This document shows, piece by piece, positions 1 to 5,224 of a stretch of DNA of 7,148 nt. The stretch spans positions 1 to 7,148 of the forward strand of contig SKTG01000490.1 in the NCBI GenBank assembly GCA_007118045.1. Reading direction: 5' to 3'. The stretch comes from Nitriliruptoraceae bacterium. Its GTDB lineage: Bacteria > Actinomycetota > Nitriliruptoria > Nitriliruptorales > Nitriliruptoraceae. The stretch's first letter is position 1. Every line of letters begins with the position of its first letter. A program made the position numbers and the translations under genes. Below the pieces are notes generated by a model. That model searched no databases, had not been told where the DNA came from, and saw only the letters and a list, made by a program, of their open reading frames with translations.

Positions 1-85
1 CCTCCAGGCCCAGTACGACCTCGACATCGAAGCCGACCGCCTCGGCGACCGCCTCGACCAAGAAGTCGCCGCTCACGCCAACTGA
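1..85 (+). CDS. C-terminal end of an unrecognised protein (partial, runs off left edge)
   Basis: The window opens inside a + strand reading frame whose last 27 codons, starting at base 2, end at TGA 83-85. Nearly every codon ends in C or G, the coding signature of the other genes here. The visible tail reads LQAQYDLDIEADRLGDRLDQ and then EVAAHAN. It is highly charged, acidic overall and has leucine/isoleucine spacing compatible with an amphipathic helix or short coiled coil. It weakly recalls the charged tails of small membrane proteins such as the DUF1003 family, but this is too little sequence to assign a function. The next gene starts 230 bases downstream, so an operon with it is not obvious. 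Confidence 0.5.
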   Translation, partial: LQAQYDLDIEADRLGDRLDQEVAAHAN

Positions 86-139
86 CCCGACACCCGGAAA
101 CCGTGATTGCCATGCTGCGTGGGCCGGGGCGCGCGGGGT

Positions 140-192
140 CGGCGCCACATAACGAGCACGGACTCGATGCCTCGCGATGTCGCGTGGCGCCG
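140..192. repeat. 9-bp inverted repeat in the leader of the HD-LuxR gene
   Basis: CGGCGCCAC at 140-148 is matched perfectly in reverse complement by GTGGCGCCG at 184-192, leaving a 35-base loop. It lies between the upstream stop (85) and the regulator start (316). It could be part of a terminator for the upstream gene or a regulator site. No T-run follows. In DNA this rich in GC, a chance match of this length is possible. Confidence 0.35.
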
Positions 193-277
193 GATACGTC
201 ACTACTACCTGACTGTCTTCAGGCCGCCGGTCTGGCACTTCAGCGTTGGTCGTGACCGGCAGTGCGAGGATCATGGG

Positions 278-301
278 GCCATGGGGCGAGTACCCCATGG
301 C
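278..301 (+). promoter_or_regulatory. Hairpin touching the ribosome-binding region of the HD-LuxR gene
   Basis: GCCATGGGG (278-286) and CCCCATGGC (293-301) form a perfect 9-bp stem with a 6-base loop, CGAGTA. The left side also sits in a tandem repeat, CATGGGGC at 272-279 and again at 280-287. The stem's last bases abut the GGAG at 302-305 that would serve the ATG at 316. The structure could therefore hide the ribosome-binding site, or serve in DNA form as an operator. The pairing is seen directly; the role is inferred. Confidence 0.45.
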
Positions 302-315
302 GGAGTATTCCCTCG

Positions 316-1950
316 ATGGCTGATGAGGTGCATGCTGGCTGCGGAAGCGACGCGGGAGGCGAGCCGCGCGGCGAGGTTCGGAGCGTGGGCGTGGCAGGGG
401 ATGAAGTCGTGCAGGGTCGGGTCCGGCTGGCCGAGCTGGTCGCGTCGCTGTCGCTGGCAACCGACCTGGGCACTGGTCAGCCGCTTGGTCATGCGTTGCG
501 TACCTGCTTGCTGTCCATGGAGCTCTCGCGTCGGTCCGGTGTTGGCGAGGAGCGGCCGACGGACGTCTACTATGTGGCGTTGCTGCGGTTCGTGGGGTGC
601 ACTGCCGACGCGTCCGAGACGGCGGCGGCCGTCGGTGGGGACCAGATCGGCTTCAACGCGGCGATGGCGCCGGCGCTGATGGGCACCGCGGTCGAGCAGG
701 TCCGTGCGCTGGTGGCCACCGTCGGTGAGGGGCTGCCGCCGGCGCGTCGTGTTGCGCGCGTGGCTGCGATGCTGGCTGATCCCGGCGGGGCGAGCCGATC
801 GTTGGCCGCCCACTGCGAGGCGGCGCAGCTGCTGGCGTCACGCATCGGTGTGGGTCCAGGGGTGGTTGCCGCGCTCGGGCGGGCCTACGAGCGTTGGGAC
901 GGCAAGGGCCTGCCGGCTGGCATCGTCGGCGAGGAGGTGCCGGCCCCCATCAGAGTCGTGGTGGTGGCCCGCGACGTCGACCTGTGGGTGCGGCTGGTCG
1001 GCCTCGATGAGACCGCCGAGGTCATCCGCCGGCGCGCCGGCCGCGCGTACGACCCGGCCGTGGCCGCGGCGTTCCTCGAAGACCCGCCCGGTGTGCTGGC
1101 GGCAAGTGACGTCGACGACACGTGGCATGCCACTCTGGAGGCCGAGCCGACGCCACGGTCGTGGACCGGTCACGGGAACCTGGACGCGACGCTGGCGGCG
1201 TTCGCGGACTTCGTCGACCTCGGGTCGCCGTGGCTGCGCGGCCATTCACCAGCGGTCGCCGAGCTCGCCGCGGCGGCCGGCGCCGTTGCCGGCCTCACCG
1301 CCGAGGAGGTGCGCCTGCTGCGCCTCGGAGGCCTCGTGCACGATCTCGGCAGGATCGGGGTGCCCGCCGGGATCTGGGACCATCCTGGACCGCTGACCGT
1401 CGACGCCTGGGAGCGGGTGCGGCTCCACCCCTACCTCACCGAGCGGATCCTCGACCGGTCGGGTGTGCTCGCGCCGCTGGACCGCATCGCCGCCTGCCAC
1501 CATGAGCGCGCCGATGGGTCCGGTTACCACCGTGGTGCGCGCACCATCGAGCTGTCCCGGTCCGAGCGATTGCTCGCGGCCGCCGATGCCTATCAGGCGC
1601 TGACCGAGGCCCGACCCCACCGTCCGCCACACTTGAGCGAGGAGGCCGGTGAGCGACTTCGGCGCGACGCGCGGGCAGGGCGCTTCGACCCGAGCGACGT
1701 CGAGGCCGTGGTGGTCGCGGCCGGTCACGAGCCTCGGCCGGTGGTCAGCGCGCGGCCCGCGGGGCTGACCGACCGCGAGCTCGAGGTGCTGCGGCTCATC
1801 GCCCGTGGTCGCTCGAACCGGGAGGTCGCGTCCGAGCTGGTGATCTCGGTGAAGACGGTCGGCTCCCACGTCGAGCACATCTACGCCAAGGCGGGCGTGA
1901 CCAGCCGTGCCGGGGCGACGTTGTTCGCGATGCGGTACGGGTTGCTGTGA
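316..1950 (+). CDS. Tandem HD (HD-GYP-like) phosphohydrolase with C-terminal LuxR DNA-binding domain
   Basis: A 544-aa cytoplasmic regulator that probably couples an HD-type metal-dependent phosphohydrolase or sensor module to DNA binding. Numbering from GTG 262, an N-terminal region (about 52-115) is followed by a degenerate HD half (about 184-240, containing YERWDGKGLPAG). A fuller HD-GYP-like half follows (about 325-450), with GHSP, HDLGRIGVP (H360, D361), HHERADGSGYH (413-423) and AADAY. A LuxR/GerE helix-turn-helix occupies 500-562, starting LTDRELEVLRLIARGRSNRE. Compared with classical HD-GYP enzymes, the HDxxK lysine is Arg364 and GYP is GYH. From memory, this actinobacterial family often carries these variants, so they need not mean damage. 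ATG 316 is preferred because GGAG (302-305) lies 10 bases upstream. GTG 262 would add 18 residues, and family similarity starts only near residue 52. No membrane segment or signal peptide is visible. Its ligand is unknown. Confidence 0.88.
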   Translation: MADEVHAGCGSDAGGEPRGEVRSVGVAGDEVVQGRVRLAELVASLSLATDLGTGQPLGHALRTCLLSMELSRRSGVGEERPTDVYYVALLRFVGCTADASETAAAVGGDQIGFNAAMAPALMGTAVEQVRALVATVGEGLPPARRVARVAAMLADPGGASRSLAAHCEAAQLLASRIGVGPGVVAALGRAYERWDGKGLPAGIVGEEVPAPIRVVVVARDVDLWVRLVGLDETAEVIRRRAGRAYDPAVAAAFLEDPPGVLAASDVDDTWHATLEAEPTPRSWTGHGNLDATLAAFADFVDLGSPWLRGHSPAVAELAAAAGAVAGLTAEEVRLLRLGGLVHDLGRIGVPAGIWDHPGPLTVDAWERVRLHPYLTERILDRSGVLAPLDRIAACHHERADGSGYHRGARTIELSRSERLLAAADAYQALTEARPHRPPHLSEEAGERLRRDARAGRFDPSDVEAVVVAAGHEPRPVVSARPAGLTDRELEVLRLIARGRSNREVASELVISVKTVGSHVEHIYAKAGVTSRAGATLFAMRYGLL

Positions 1951-1961
1951 CCCGGCACGAA

Positions 1962-1981
1962 CATCGGGTGAACACCCGATG
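1962..1981. promoter_or_regulatory. Near-perfect palindrome between the HD-LuxR gene and the ABM-DoxX pair
   Basis: CATCGGGTG (1962-1970) and CACCCGATG (1973-1981) are exact reverse complements separated only by AA. The element starts 12 bases after the regulator's stop and ends 56 bases before the ABM start. As RNA it would be a tight hairpin followed by CGTTCCTCCTC, which is a weak U/C-rich tail, so it may end the regulator transcript. As DNA its symmetry and position also suit an operator for the next two genes. The sequence alone does not decide between the two. Confidence 0.55.
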
Positions 1982-2037
1982 CGTTCCTCCTCGTCGTGGG
2001 TGCAGCATCGTGATGGCGCCGATCCGAGGAGCTGCCG

Positions 2038-2334
2038 ATGTACGCCCGAGTCAACCGGTTCCATGACCAGCCCGAAGCCATGGAGGCAGCCGAGCGGCTG
2101 GTCGTCGACAAGATCGTCCCGCAACTGCAGACCGTGCCCGGCTTCGTCGGGGTGCTCTCGTTGGTCGAGCGCACCACCAGTCGGTCGCTGGGGATCACCT
2201 TCTGGGAGACCGAGGAGGCCATGCGCGCCTCCGAGGCAGAAGCCAACCGTCTGCGTGGCGACATCAGCGACGCCGCCGGGTCGGAGATCCGCAGCGTCGA
2301 GCGCTACGAGGTCAACCTGCGGGTGGGCCTGTGA
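2038..2334 (+). CDS. Antibiotic biosynthesis monooxygenase (ABM)-like small protein
   Basis: A 98-aa soluble protein with the layout of the dimeric alpha+beta-barrel ABM superfamily. It has a first beta strand (MYARVNRFHD), a long helix (about 11-31), the PGFVG turn with strand (34-45), a second strand around SLGITFWETEEAM (50-62), a second helix (about 60-80) and a last strand (about 85-95). The FWETEEAMRASE stretch is typical of the family. Members include quinone-forming monooxygenases and haem-degrading or quinol-related enzymes, but many small ones have no known reaction, and no diagnostic catalytic residue can be named here. The start is firm: GAGGAG (2026-2031) lies 6 bases before ATG. 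Its stop overlaps a GTG of the DoxX frame and the DoxX ATG follows 14 bases after it, so the two are surely cotranscribed. Confidence 0.8.
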   Translation: MYARVNRFHDQPEAMEAAERLVVDKIVPQLQTVPGFVGVLSLVERTTSRSLGITFWETEEAMRASEAEANRLRGDISDAAGSEIRSVERYEVNLRVGL

Positions 2335-2336
2335 CC

Positions 2337-2341
2337 AGGAG
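2337..2341 (+). promoter_or_regulatory. Ribosome-binding site that sets the DoxX start at ATG 2349
   Basis: AGGAG lies 7 bases before ATG 2349. The same frame also has a GTG at 2331 overlapping the ABM stop, but that codon lies upstream of this site and has no comparable site of its own. Confidence 0.65.
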
Positions 2342-2348
2342 CGCAACC

Positions 2349-2825
2349 ATGACCACCGTCACCACCGCGACCCGGGATGCAGCCCAGTCCCGGCGGATCC
2401 GAACCACCGAGCCCTCGCGGCACCTGCTGCCACTGCGCCTCGTGGCGGCGGCGCCGCTACTCGGGATCGGTCTCGCCCACGTGCTCGTGCCCGAGGCGCC
2501 GATGCGCCCGCTCGTGGAGGCCGCAGGCTTCCCGCTGGCGGGTGTGCTCGCGCCCCTGGCCGTGACCGCCGAGCTCGTCGCGGGCACCCTGCTGCTACTC
2601 GGCCTGTGGGCCCGCATCGGCGCCGCGCTGGCGATCCCCACGATGCTGGGCGCCGTCTACACCCACGTGGTGGTGGACGTCTGGCCCAACGTCGACGCCG
2701 AGGAACCACCGCTCATGCTCCCCATCGTGGTGCTGCTCATCGCCGGCTACGTGCTCTGGCGTGGCGCCGGACGCTGGAGCCTCGATGCCCGCCATACCCG
2801 TAGCGTCAAGCAGCCCGGGGTATGA
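2349..2825 (+). CDS. DoxX-family-like four-helix integral membrane protein
   Basis: A 158-aa inner-membrane protein. After a polar N-terminus of about 25 residues, four hydrophobic segments are visible, at about 28-46, 62-86, 89-108 and 121-138. They are followed by a short basic tail. The order and spacing (LPLRLVAAAPLLGIGLAHV, then AELVAGTLLLLGLWARIGAA, then LMLPIVVLLIAGYVLW) fit the DoxX/DoxD-like superfamily. Members are linked to thiosulfate:quinone oxidoreductase, to quinol-oxidase-associated subunits, or, in mycobacteria, to oxidative-stress membrane complexes. Most DoxX-like proteins have no assigned substrate. The loop between helices 3 and 4 (VVVDVWPNVDAEEPP) is acidic. The gene is the second of a two-gene unit with the ABM-like gene and ends 14 bases before a strong stem-loop. 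The pairing suggests small-molecule or quinone redox chemistry at the membrane, which is inference. Confidence 0.75.
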   Translation: MTTVTTATRDAAQSRRIRTTEPSRHLLPLRLVAAAPLLGIGLAHVLVPEAPMRPLVEAAGFPLAGVLAPLAVTAELVAGTLLLLGLWARIGAALAIPTMLGAVYTHVVVDVWPNVDAEEPPLMLPIVVLLIAGYVLWRGAGRWSLDARHTRSVKQPGV

Positions 2826-2839
2826 GTGCTCACGCCGAC

Positions 2840-2867
2840 CCTGTGGCCCCGGCGTTCGGGCCACAGG
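2840..2867 (+). terminator. Terminator-like stem-loop after DoxX
   Basis: CCTGTGGCCC (2840-2849) pairs perfectly with GGGCCACAGG (2858-2867) around the 8-base loop CGGCGTTC, starting 14 bases after the DoxX stop. There is no T-run, which is common for high-GC actinobacterial terminators. It marks the end of the ABM-DoxX unit. Confidence 0.65.
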
Positions 2868-3393
2868 CTCGGCTTGTGTCCACCCTCCCCCAGACCACCA
2901 CGGGCGGCAGCCCCTGGCATGCAGCACCGCGCGCTCCAGACCGGATGGCCGGCAGACCGCCAACCTGACACGAATGAGGACCCCGGCGATCCCCAAGCCT
3001 GTCCAGGTCCACAGCACCTGGCAGTCGCCCGGCCCGGAGACCATCATGGATCGTCCCATCTGCGGCGGGCCCGCGCCGAAGGGACCCGGAGTGACGAACG
3101 ACGCTGCCGGGAGGACCCGGTAGCCGTGATGATGTGCGGCACCTCGGAGTGGTCGACCCGCCCATATCAGCGCCGTGGTTGTCGCGTTCTCGCGTTGCCG
3201 ATAGGAACTCGAGGTCCGCCCGCCCAGCGCGCGCCCGTCGCAGGCCGGTAGTGGTCGGACGCGGATGGCCGGCGACGATGGCGACGCCAGAGCGGGCTGC
3301 GCACGAGGGTCAGATGCCCTGCAGAGCTGGTGGGTGGGCAGGGAATGGCTCCCGAGCCGCGCGGGTTCACTCCGGCAAGAGGAAGGTTGATCC
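2868..3393. other. Intergenic stretch with no gene recognised
   Basis: Open frames cross this stretch on both strands, but none shows a recognisable domain or a convincing ribosome-binding site, and all are rich in Arg, Gly and Pro as expected of random high-GC frames. The translations do not resemble remnants of the neighbouring genes. The only clear element is the ribosome-binding region just before 3394 (AAGAGGAAGG at 3377-3386). I see no riboswitch-like core. A promoter for the DM13 gene should lie here, but no -35/-10 pair stands out. Confidence 0.5.
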
Positions 3394-4080
3394 ATGCCCA
3401 GAGCTGCTGATGATGTCCTCGGCACAGATGCTTCGACCGCCCCACGATCGCGCCGTCGCCTGCTGGTGGCGGCCGTCGCCGTCGCCATCCCGGCGCTGGC
3501 GGTCGTCCTGTGGTGGTTCCAGCCGCAGGCGCTGCTGTTCGACGATGTCGTGGACGAGAGCTTCCCGGTCGGCGGCGTAGACCAGGACGACGCTGCCCCC
3601 GCACAACCCGCTGAGGAAGTCGGAGCGGCCAGCGAGGGTGCAGCGCTCGATGGCGGTGGCGAGGACGCTGCTGAGGAGGCAGCCGCCGGGGTCGGTGACG
3701 ACACCGAAGCCTCAGAGGTCGAGCCGACTGTCAGCGGTCCGGTCGAGCTCGCCACCGGATCGTTCGTGTCCCGGAACCGCTACACCGTGACCGGCGCCGC
3801 GACCACCTACCAGTTGGAGGACGGGCAACGCCTCCTTCGGCTCGAGGACTTCGAGTCCACCAACGGGCCCGACCTGTTCGTCTACCTAGCTGTGGCCGGA
3901 GCCAGTGACGACGATGCCGCCCTCGACGCCGACTTCATCGACCTGGGTGTGCTCAGCGGCAACATCGGCAACCAGAACTACGTCATCCCGGCCGACGTCG
4001 ACCTCGACCGCTACGACAGTGTGGTCATCTGGTGCCGACGATTCACCACCAGCTTCGGCGTCGCTGACCTCACCCCATAG
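3394..4080 (+). CDS. Membrane-anchored DM13-domain protein
   Basis: A 228-aa protein. A short N-terminal tail ending in RSRRR precedes one hydrophobic segment (about 23-42, LLVAAVAVAIPALAVVLWW), probably a signal anchor that places the rest outside the membrane. Residues about 60-115 form an Ala/Asp/Glu-rich, presumably unstructured linker. Residues about 119-226 are a DM13 domain ('electron transfer DM13'): GSFVSRNRYTVTGAA, RLLRLEDFESTNGPDLFVYL, LGVLSGNIGNQNYVIP and DLDRYDSVVIWCRRF. The family's conserved cysteine is Cys214. DM13 domains occur in secreted or surface proteins and a redox role through this Cys has been proposed, but no reaction is established. The start is supported by GAGGAAGG (3379-3386) ahead of ATG. 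The gene is alone on its strand and converges with the SnoaL-like gene. Confidence 0.88.
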   Translation: MPRAADDVLGTDASTAPRSRRRLLVAAVAVAIPALAVVLWWFQPQALLFDDVVDESFPVGGVDQDDAAPAQPAEEVGAASEGAALDGGGEDAAEEAAAGVGDDTEASEVEPTVSGPVELATGSFVSRNRYTVTGAATTYQLEDGQRLLRLEDFESTNGPDLFVYLAVAGASDDDAALDADFIDLGVLSGNIGNQNYVIPADVDLDRYDSVVIWCRRFTTSFGVADLTP

Positions 4081-4139
4081 GCGCCCGGACCGACCATGGG
4101 CTCCCGCGGCCGCCGGACGCACGAGGGCCACAGGGTCAT

Positions 4140-4165
4140 CCGCTCGAGACCGTGACCTCGGGCGG
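4140..4165. terminator. Stem-loop between the convergent DM13 and SnoaL-like genes
   Basis: CCGCTCGAG (4140-4148) pairs with CTCGGGCGG (4157-4165) around the 8-base loop ACCGTGAC, giving a 9-bp stem with one T-G wobble. It lies 60 bases past the DM13 stop and 32 bases past the SnoaL stop on the other strand. It could end transcription from both sides, although on the minus-strand RNA the wobble becomes an A-C mismatch. No T-run is present. Confidence 0.45.
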
Positions 4166-4196
4166 CATGTCGGGAGCGGGCGGCCGCGTGGACTGC

Positions 4197-4724
4197 TCAG
4201 GGTGTCTCAGGGCGGCGCCGAAGGCGCACCCGGAGGCGTTGCGACAGGACGATGACACGCTCGAGGGGGCTGCCTGCTGGTGGTGCTGCTAGCAACTGTC
4301 GCGCCACGTCAGTGGTGTCGAAGAACAGCCGGACACGGTCGACCTGGCCGTGCAGGAAGTGCAGCACCGACATCCCCTCAACCACCACCTGCCGTCCGGT
4401 TGGGGCGAAGCCCGGAGGATCGATCCGACGCAGGTGCGTGCCAACGAAGCGCCACCGGTACGACAGTTCGGGTTCATCCAGCGGCACGAACGGGGCTCCA
4501 ACCATCTCGACGCGGCCATCGGGGAACGGCTCGTACTGTGCCCGTGCACGGGACAGCGCTTGATCATGACCACGCGCTGCTTCCGAGGTCATCGGATCTT
4601 CGAGCACGATGTCGGGGTGCAGCAACCGACCGAACTGCTCCCATCGCCCGGCGTTGGCATGGTCGATCCAGTCGCCGAAGAACGCCCGCACCTCCTCGGG
4701 TGACTGCGGGGCATGCTCTAGCAC
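4197..4724 (-). CDS. SnoaL-like / NTF2-fold protein
   Basis: A 175-aa soluble protein with an NTF2-like cone fold of the SnoaL type. It has two N-terminal helices (SPEEVRAFFGDWIDHANAG, then WEQFGRLLHPDIVLEDPM), a middle helix after an ARGHDQALSRARAQY stretch, and the alternating strands GRVEMVG, ELSYRWRFVGTHL, RQVVVEGMSVLHFLHGQVDRVRLFFD. The family includes polyketide cyclases, ketosteroid-isomerase-like enzymes, hydrolases and many ligand-binding proteins of unknown role, so no reaction can be assigned. The last 20 residues (VLSQRLRVRLRRRPETP) are strongly basic and lie outside the fold. GTG 4724 is chosen because AGGGA (4734-4730) lies 5 bases upstream. GTG 4739 in the same frame would add five residues, has no ribosome-binding site, and starts 3 bases from a strong hairpin. 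It is the third gene of the minus-strand group. Confidence 0.8.
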   Translation of the reverse strand: MLEHAPQSPEEVRAFFGDWIDHANAGRWEQFGRLLHPDIVLEDPMTSEAARGHDQALSRARAQYEPFPDGRVEMVGAPFVPLDEPELSYRWRFVGTHLRRIDPPGFAPTGRQVVVEGMSVLHFLHGQVDRVRLFFDTTDVARQLLAAPPAGSPLERVIVLSQRLRVRLRRRPETP

Positions 4725-4742
4725 GGCGTTCCCTGTCACGAC

Positions 4743-4776
4743 GGTTGGGAGCCCTGCGCGGCAGGGACCCCGAACC
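4743..4776 (-). terminator. Interrupted hairpin between the DUF1059 pair and the SnoaL-like gene
   Basis: On the minus-strand RNA, GGTT-GGG-CCCTGC pairs with GCAGGG-CCC-AACC around a 3-base loop, CGC, giving 13 base pairs. There is one bulged base and one 2x2 internal loop. It lies 23 bases past the second DUF1059 stop and 18 bases before GTG 4724. It could end the DUF1059 transcript, reduce read-through into the SnoaL gene, or control its translation. Confidence 0.5.
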
Positions 4777-4799
4777 GCCAGGCGAGTGTGGGCGCGGGG

Positions 4800-4976
4800 T
4801 CAGGTGGGACGGATCGCTGCGGTCAGCGCAGCGTGCGTGTCCGCATCTATGGTGGTTAGGCCGTGCACGTCGGCCGCGTGGACGGCAGCGGCGGCCAAGA
4901 CCTCGTCCTGTGTGCCGCCGGTCACCACGCCTTCGCAGCCGGTGACGACGTCACCGCAGCGCAGTTCGAGTGTCAT
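4800..4976 (-). CDS. DUF1059-like small protein (second of a tandem pair)
   Basis: A 58-aa protein starting MTLELRCGDVVTGCEG. It matches the DUF1059 pattern: a short strand, two cysteines (Cys7, Cys14), a G-x-T-x-DEV turn (GTQDEVLAAA), a helix carrying H33 and H38 in HAADVH, and a C-terminal ID-A-L-AAIR helix. DUF1059 has no known function. Two Cys plus two His suggest a small metal site, which is inference. The frame stays open further upstream, but ATG 4976 is clearly the start because GGAGGG (on + at 4984-4989) sits 7 bases before it and the family begins there. It lies 35 bases after the first DUF1059 gene and 75 bases before the SnoaL-like start. Confidence 0.75.
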   Translation of the reverse strand: MTLELRCGDVVTGCEGVVTGGTQDEVLAAAAVHAADVHGLTTIDADTHAALTAAIRPT

Positions 4977-4983
4977 CTCGGAT

Positions 4984-4989
4984 CCCTCC
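4984..4989 (-). promoter_or_regulatory. Ribosome-binding site that sets the start of the second DUF1059-like gene
   Basis: On the minus strand this reads GGAGGG, 7 bases before ATG 4976. It separates the 58-aa gene from a longer open frame extending to 5201, whose upstream part looks non-coding in this frame and overlaps the other DUF1059-like gene. Confidence 0.7.
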
Positions 4990-5011
4990 GGTTGGGGCAC
5001 CGTGCGGCGTG

Positions 5012-5167
5012 CTACGCCGGTCGGGCCATGGACAGGGCCTGCTCCGAGCTCAGCTCCTGATCGTGGATGGTGCGCGCGTGTTCCTGCGCAGCCCTCACGA
5101 CCTCGGTATCCCCCGCACCGTAGAGCGTGTAGCCGCACGGGCACTGGATCACCTTGGCGTCGCTCAT
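5012..5167 (-). CDS. DUF1059-like small protein (first of a tandem pair)
   Basis: A 51-aa protein beginning MSDAKVIQCPCGYTLYGAGD and ending in ELSSEQALSMARPA. The CPCG pair (Cys9, Cys11), the GDTEVV turn and the helix with H30 and H35 (HARTIHDQ) follow the DUF1059 outline, with a cysteine arrangement closer to a zinc knuckle than in its neighbour. It lies inside a much longer minus-strand open frame that is a shadow of the SARP gene. The true start is ATG 5167, with AGGAGG (on + at 5174-5179) 6 bases upstream. The stop is TAG. It is the first gene of the minus-strand group and is divergent from the SARP gene across 57 bases. Function unknown; possibly metal binding or redox sensing, which is inference only. 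Confidence 0.75.
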   Translation of the reverse strand: MSDAKVIQCPCGYTLYGAGDTEVVRAAQEHARTIHDQELSSEQALSMARPA

Positions 5168-5224
5168 GTTGGGCCTCCTCATGGGACACTGCCCCAAGCA
5201 TGTAGGAGAGAGGTTGGCCAGACG
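5168..5224. promoter_or_regulatory. Shared divergent start region between the DUF1059 group and the SARP gene
   Basis: Only 57 bases separate the ATG of the leftward DUF1059 gene from the rightward SARP start, and both ribosome-binding sites fall inside it. Promoters must therefore overlap here or extend into one of the genes. GTTGGGCC (5168-5175) and GGTTGGCC (5212-5219) are similar blocks about 44 bases apart, but no clear -35/-10 or SARP-type repeat row is visible. Confidence 0.35.
5174..5179 (-). promoter_or_regulatory. Strong ribosome-binding site for the first DUF1059-like gene
   Basis: On the minus strand this reads AGGAGG, a perfect match to the anti-Shine-Dalgarno core, 6 bases before ATG 5167. 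It decides the start of a gene too short and too overlapped to be found by length alone. Confidence 0.75.

Noticed and set aside
107..679. 190-aa + strand open frame overlapping the start of the HD-LuxR gene
   Set aside because: Arg/Trp-rich with no domain, and overlaps the clearly coding frame of the regulator.
1246..2346. 366-aa minus-strand open frame
   Set aside because: It is antisense to the HD-LuxR and ABM genes, and its translation shows no family features.
3200..3245. GGAAC followed by a CGTC motif as an extracytoplasmic-function sigma promoter
   Set aside because: The spacing between the two motifs is about 26 bases, too long for the usual 16-17.
3331..3390. Possible riboswitch-like leader before the DM13 gene
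   Set aside because: Only a weak CCCTGC/GCAGGG pairing is visible, and no conserved aptamer core could be recognised.
2595..3755. 386-aa minus-strand open frame across the intergenic gap
   Set aside because: Ser/Ala-rich antisense of the DM13 linker and DoxX, with no domain or convincing ribosome-binding site.
4104..4188. CGCGGCCGCC and GGCGGCCGCG inverted copies between DM13 and SnoaL
   Set aside because: Each contains the self-complementary GCGGCCGC, which matches itself anyway in high-GC DNA. The closer hairpin at 4140-4165 is the better terminator candidate.
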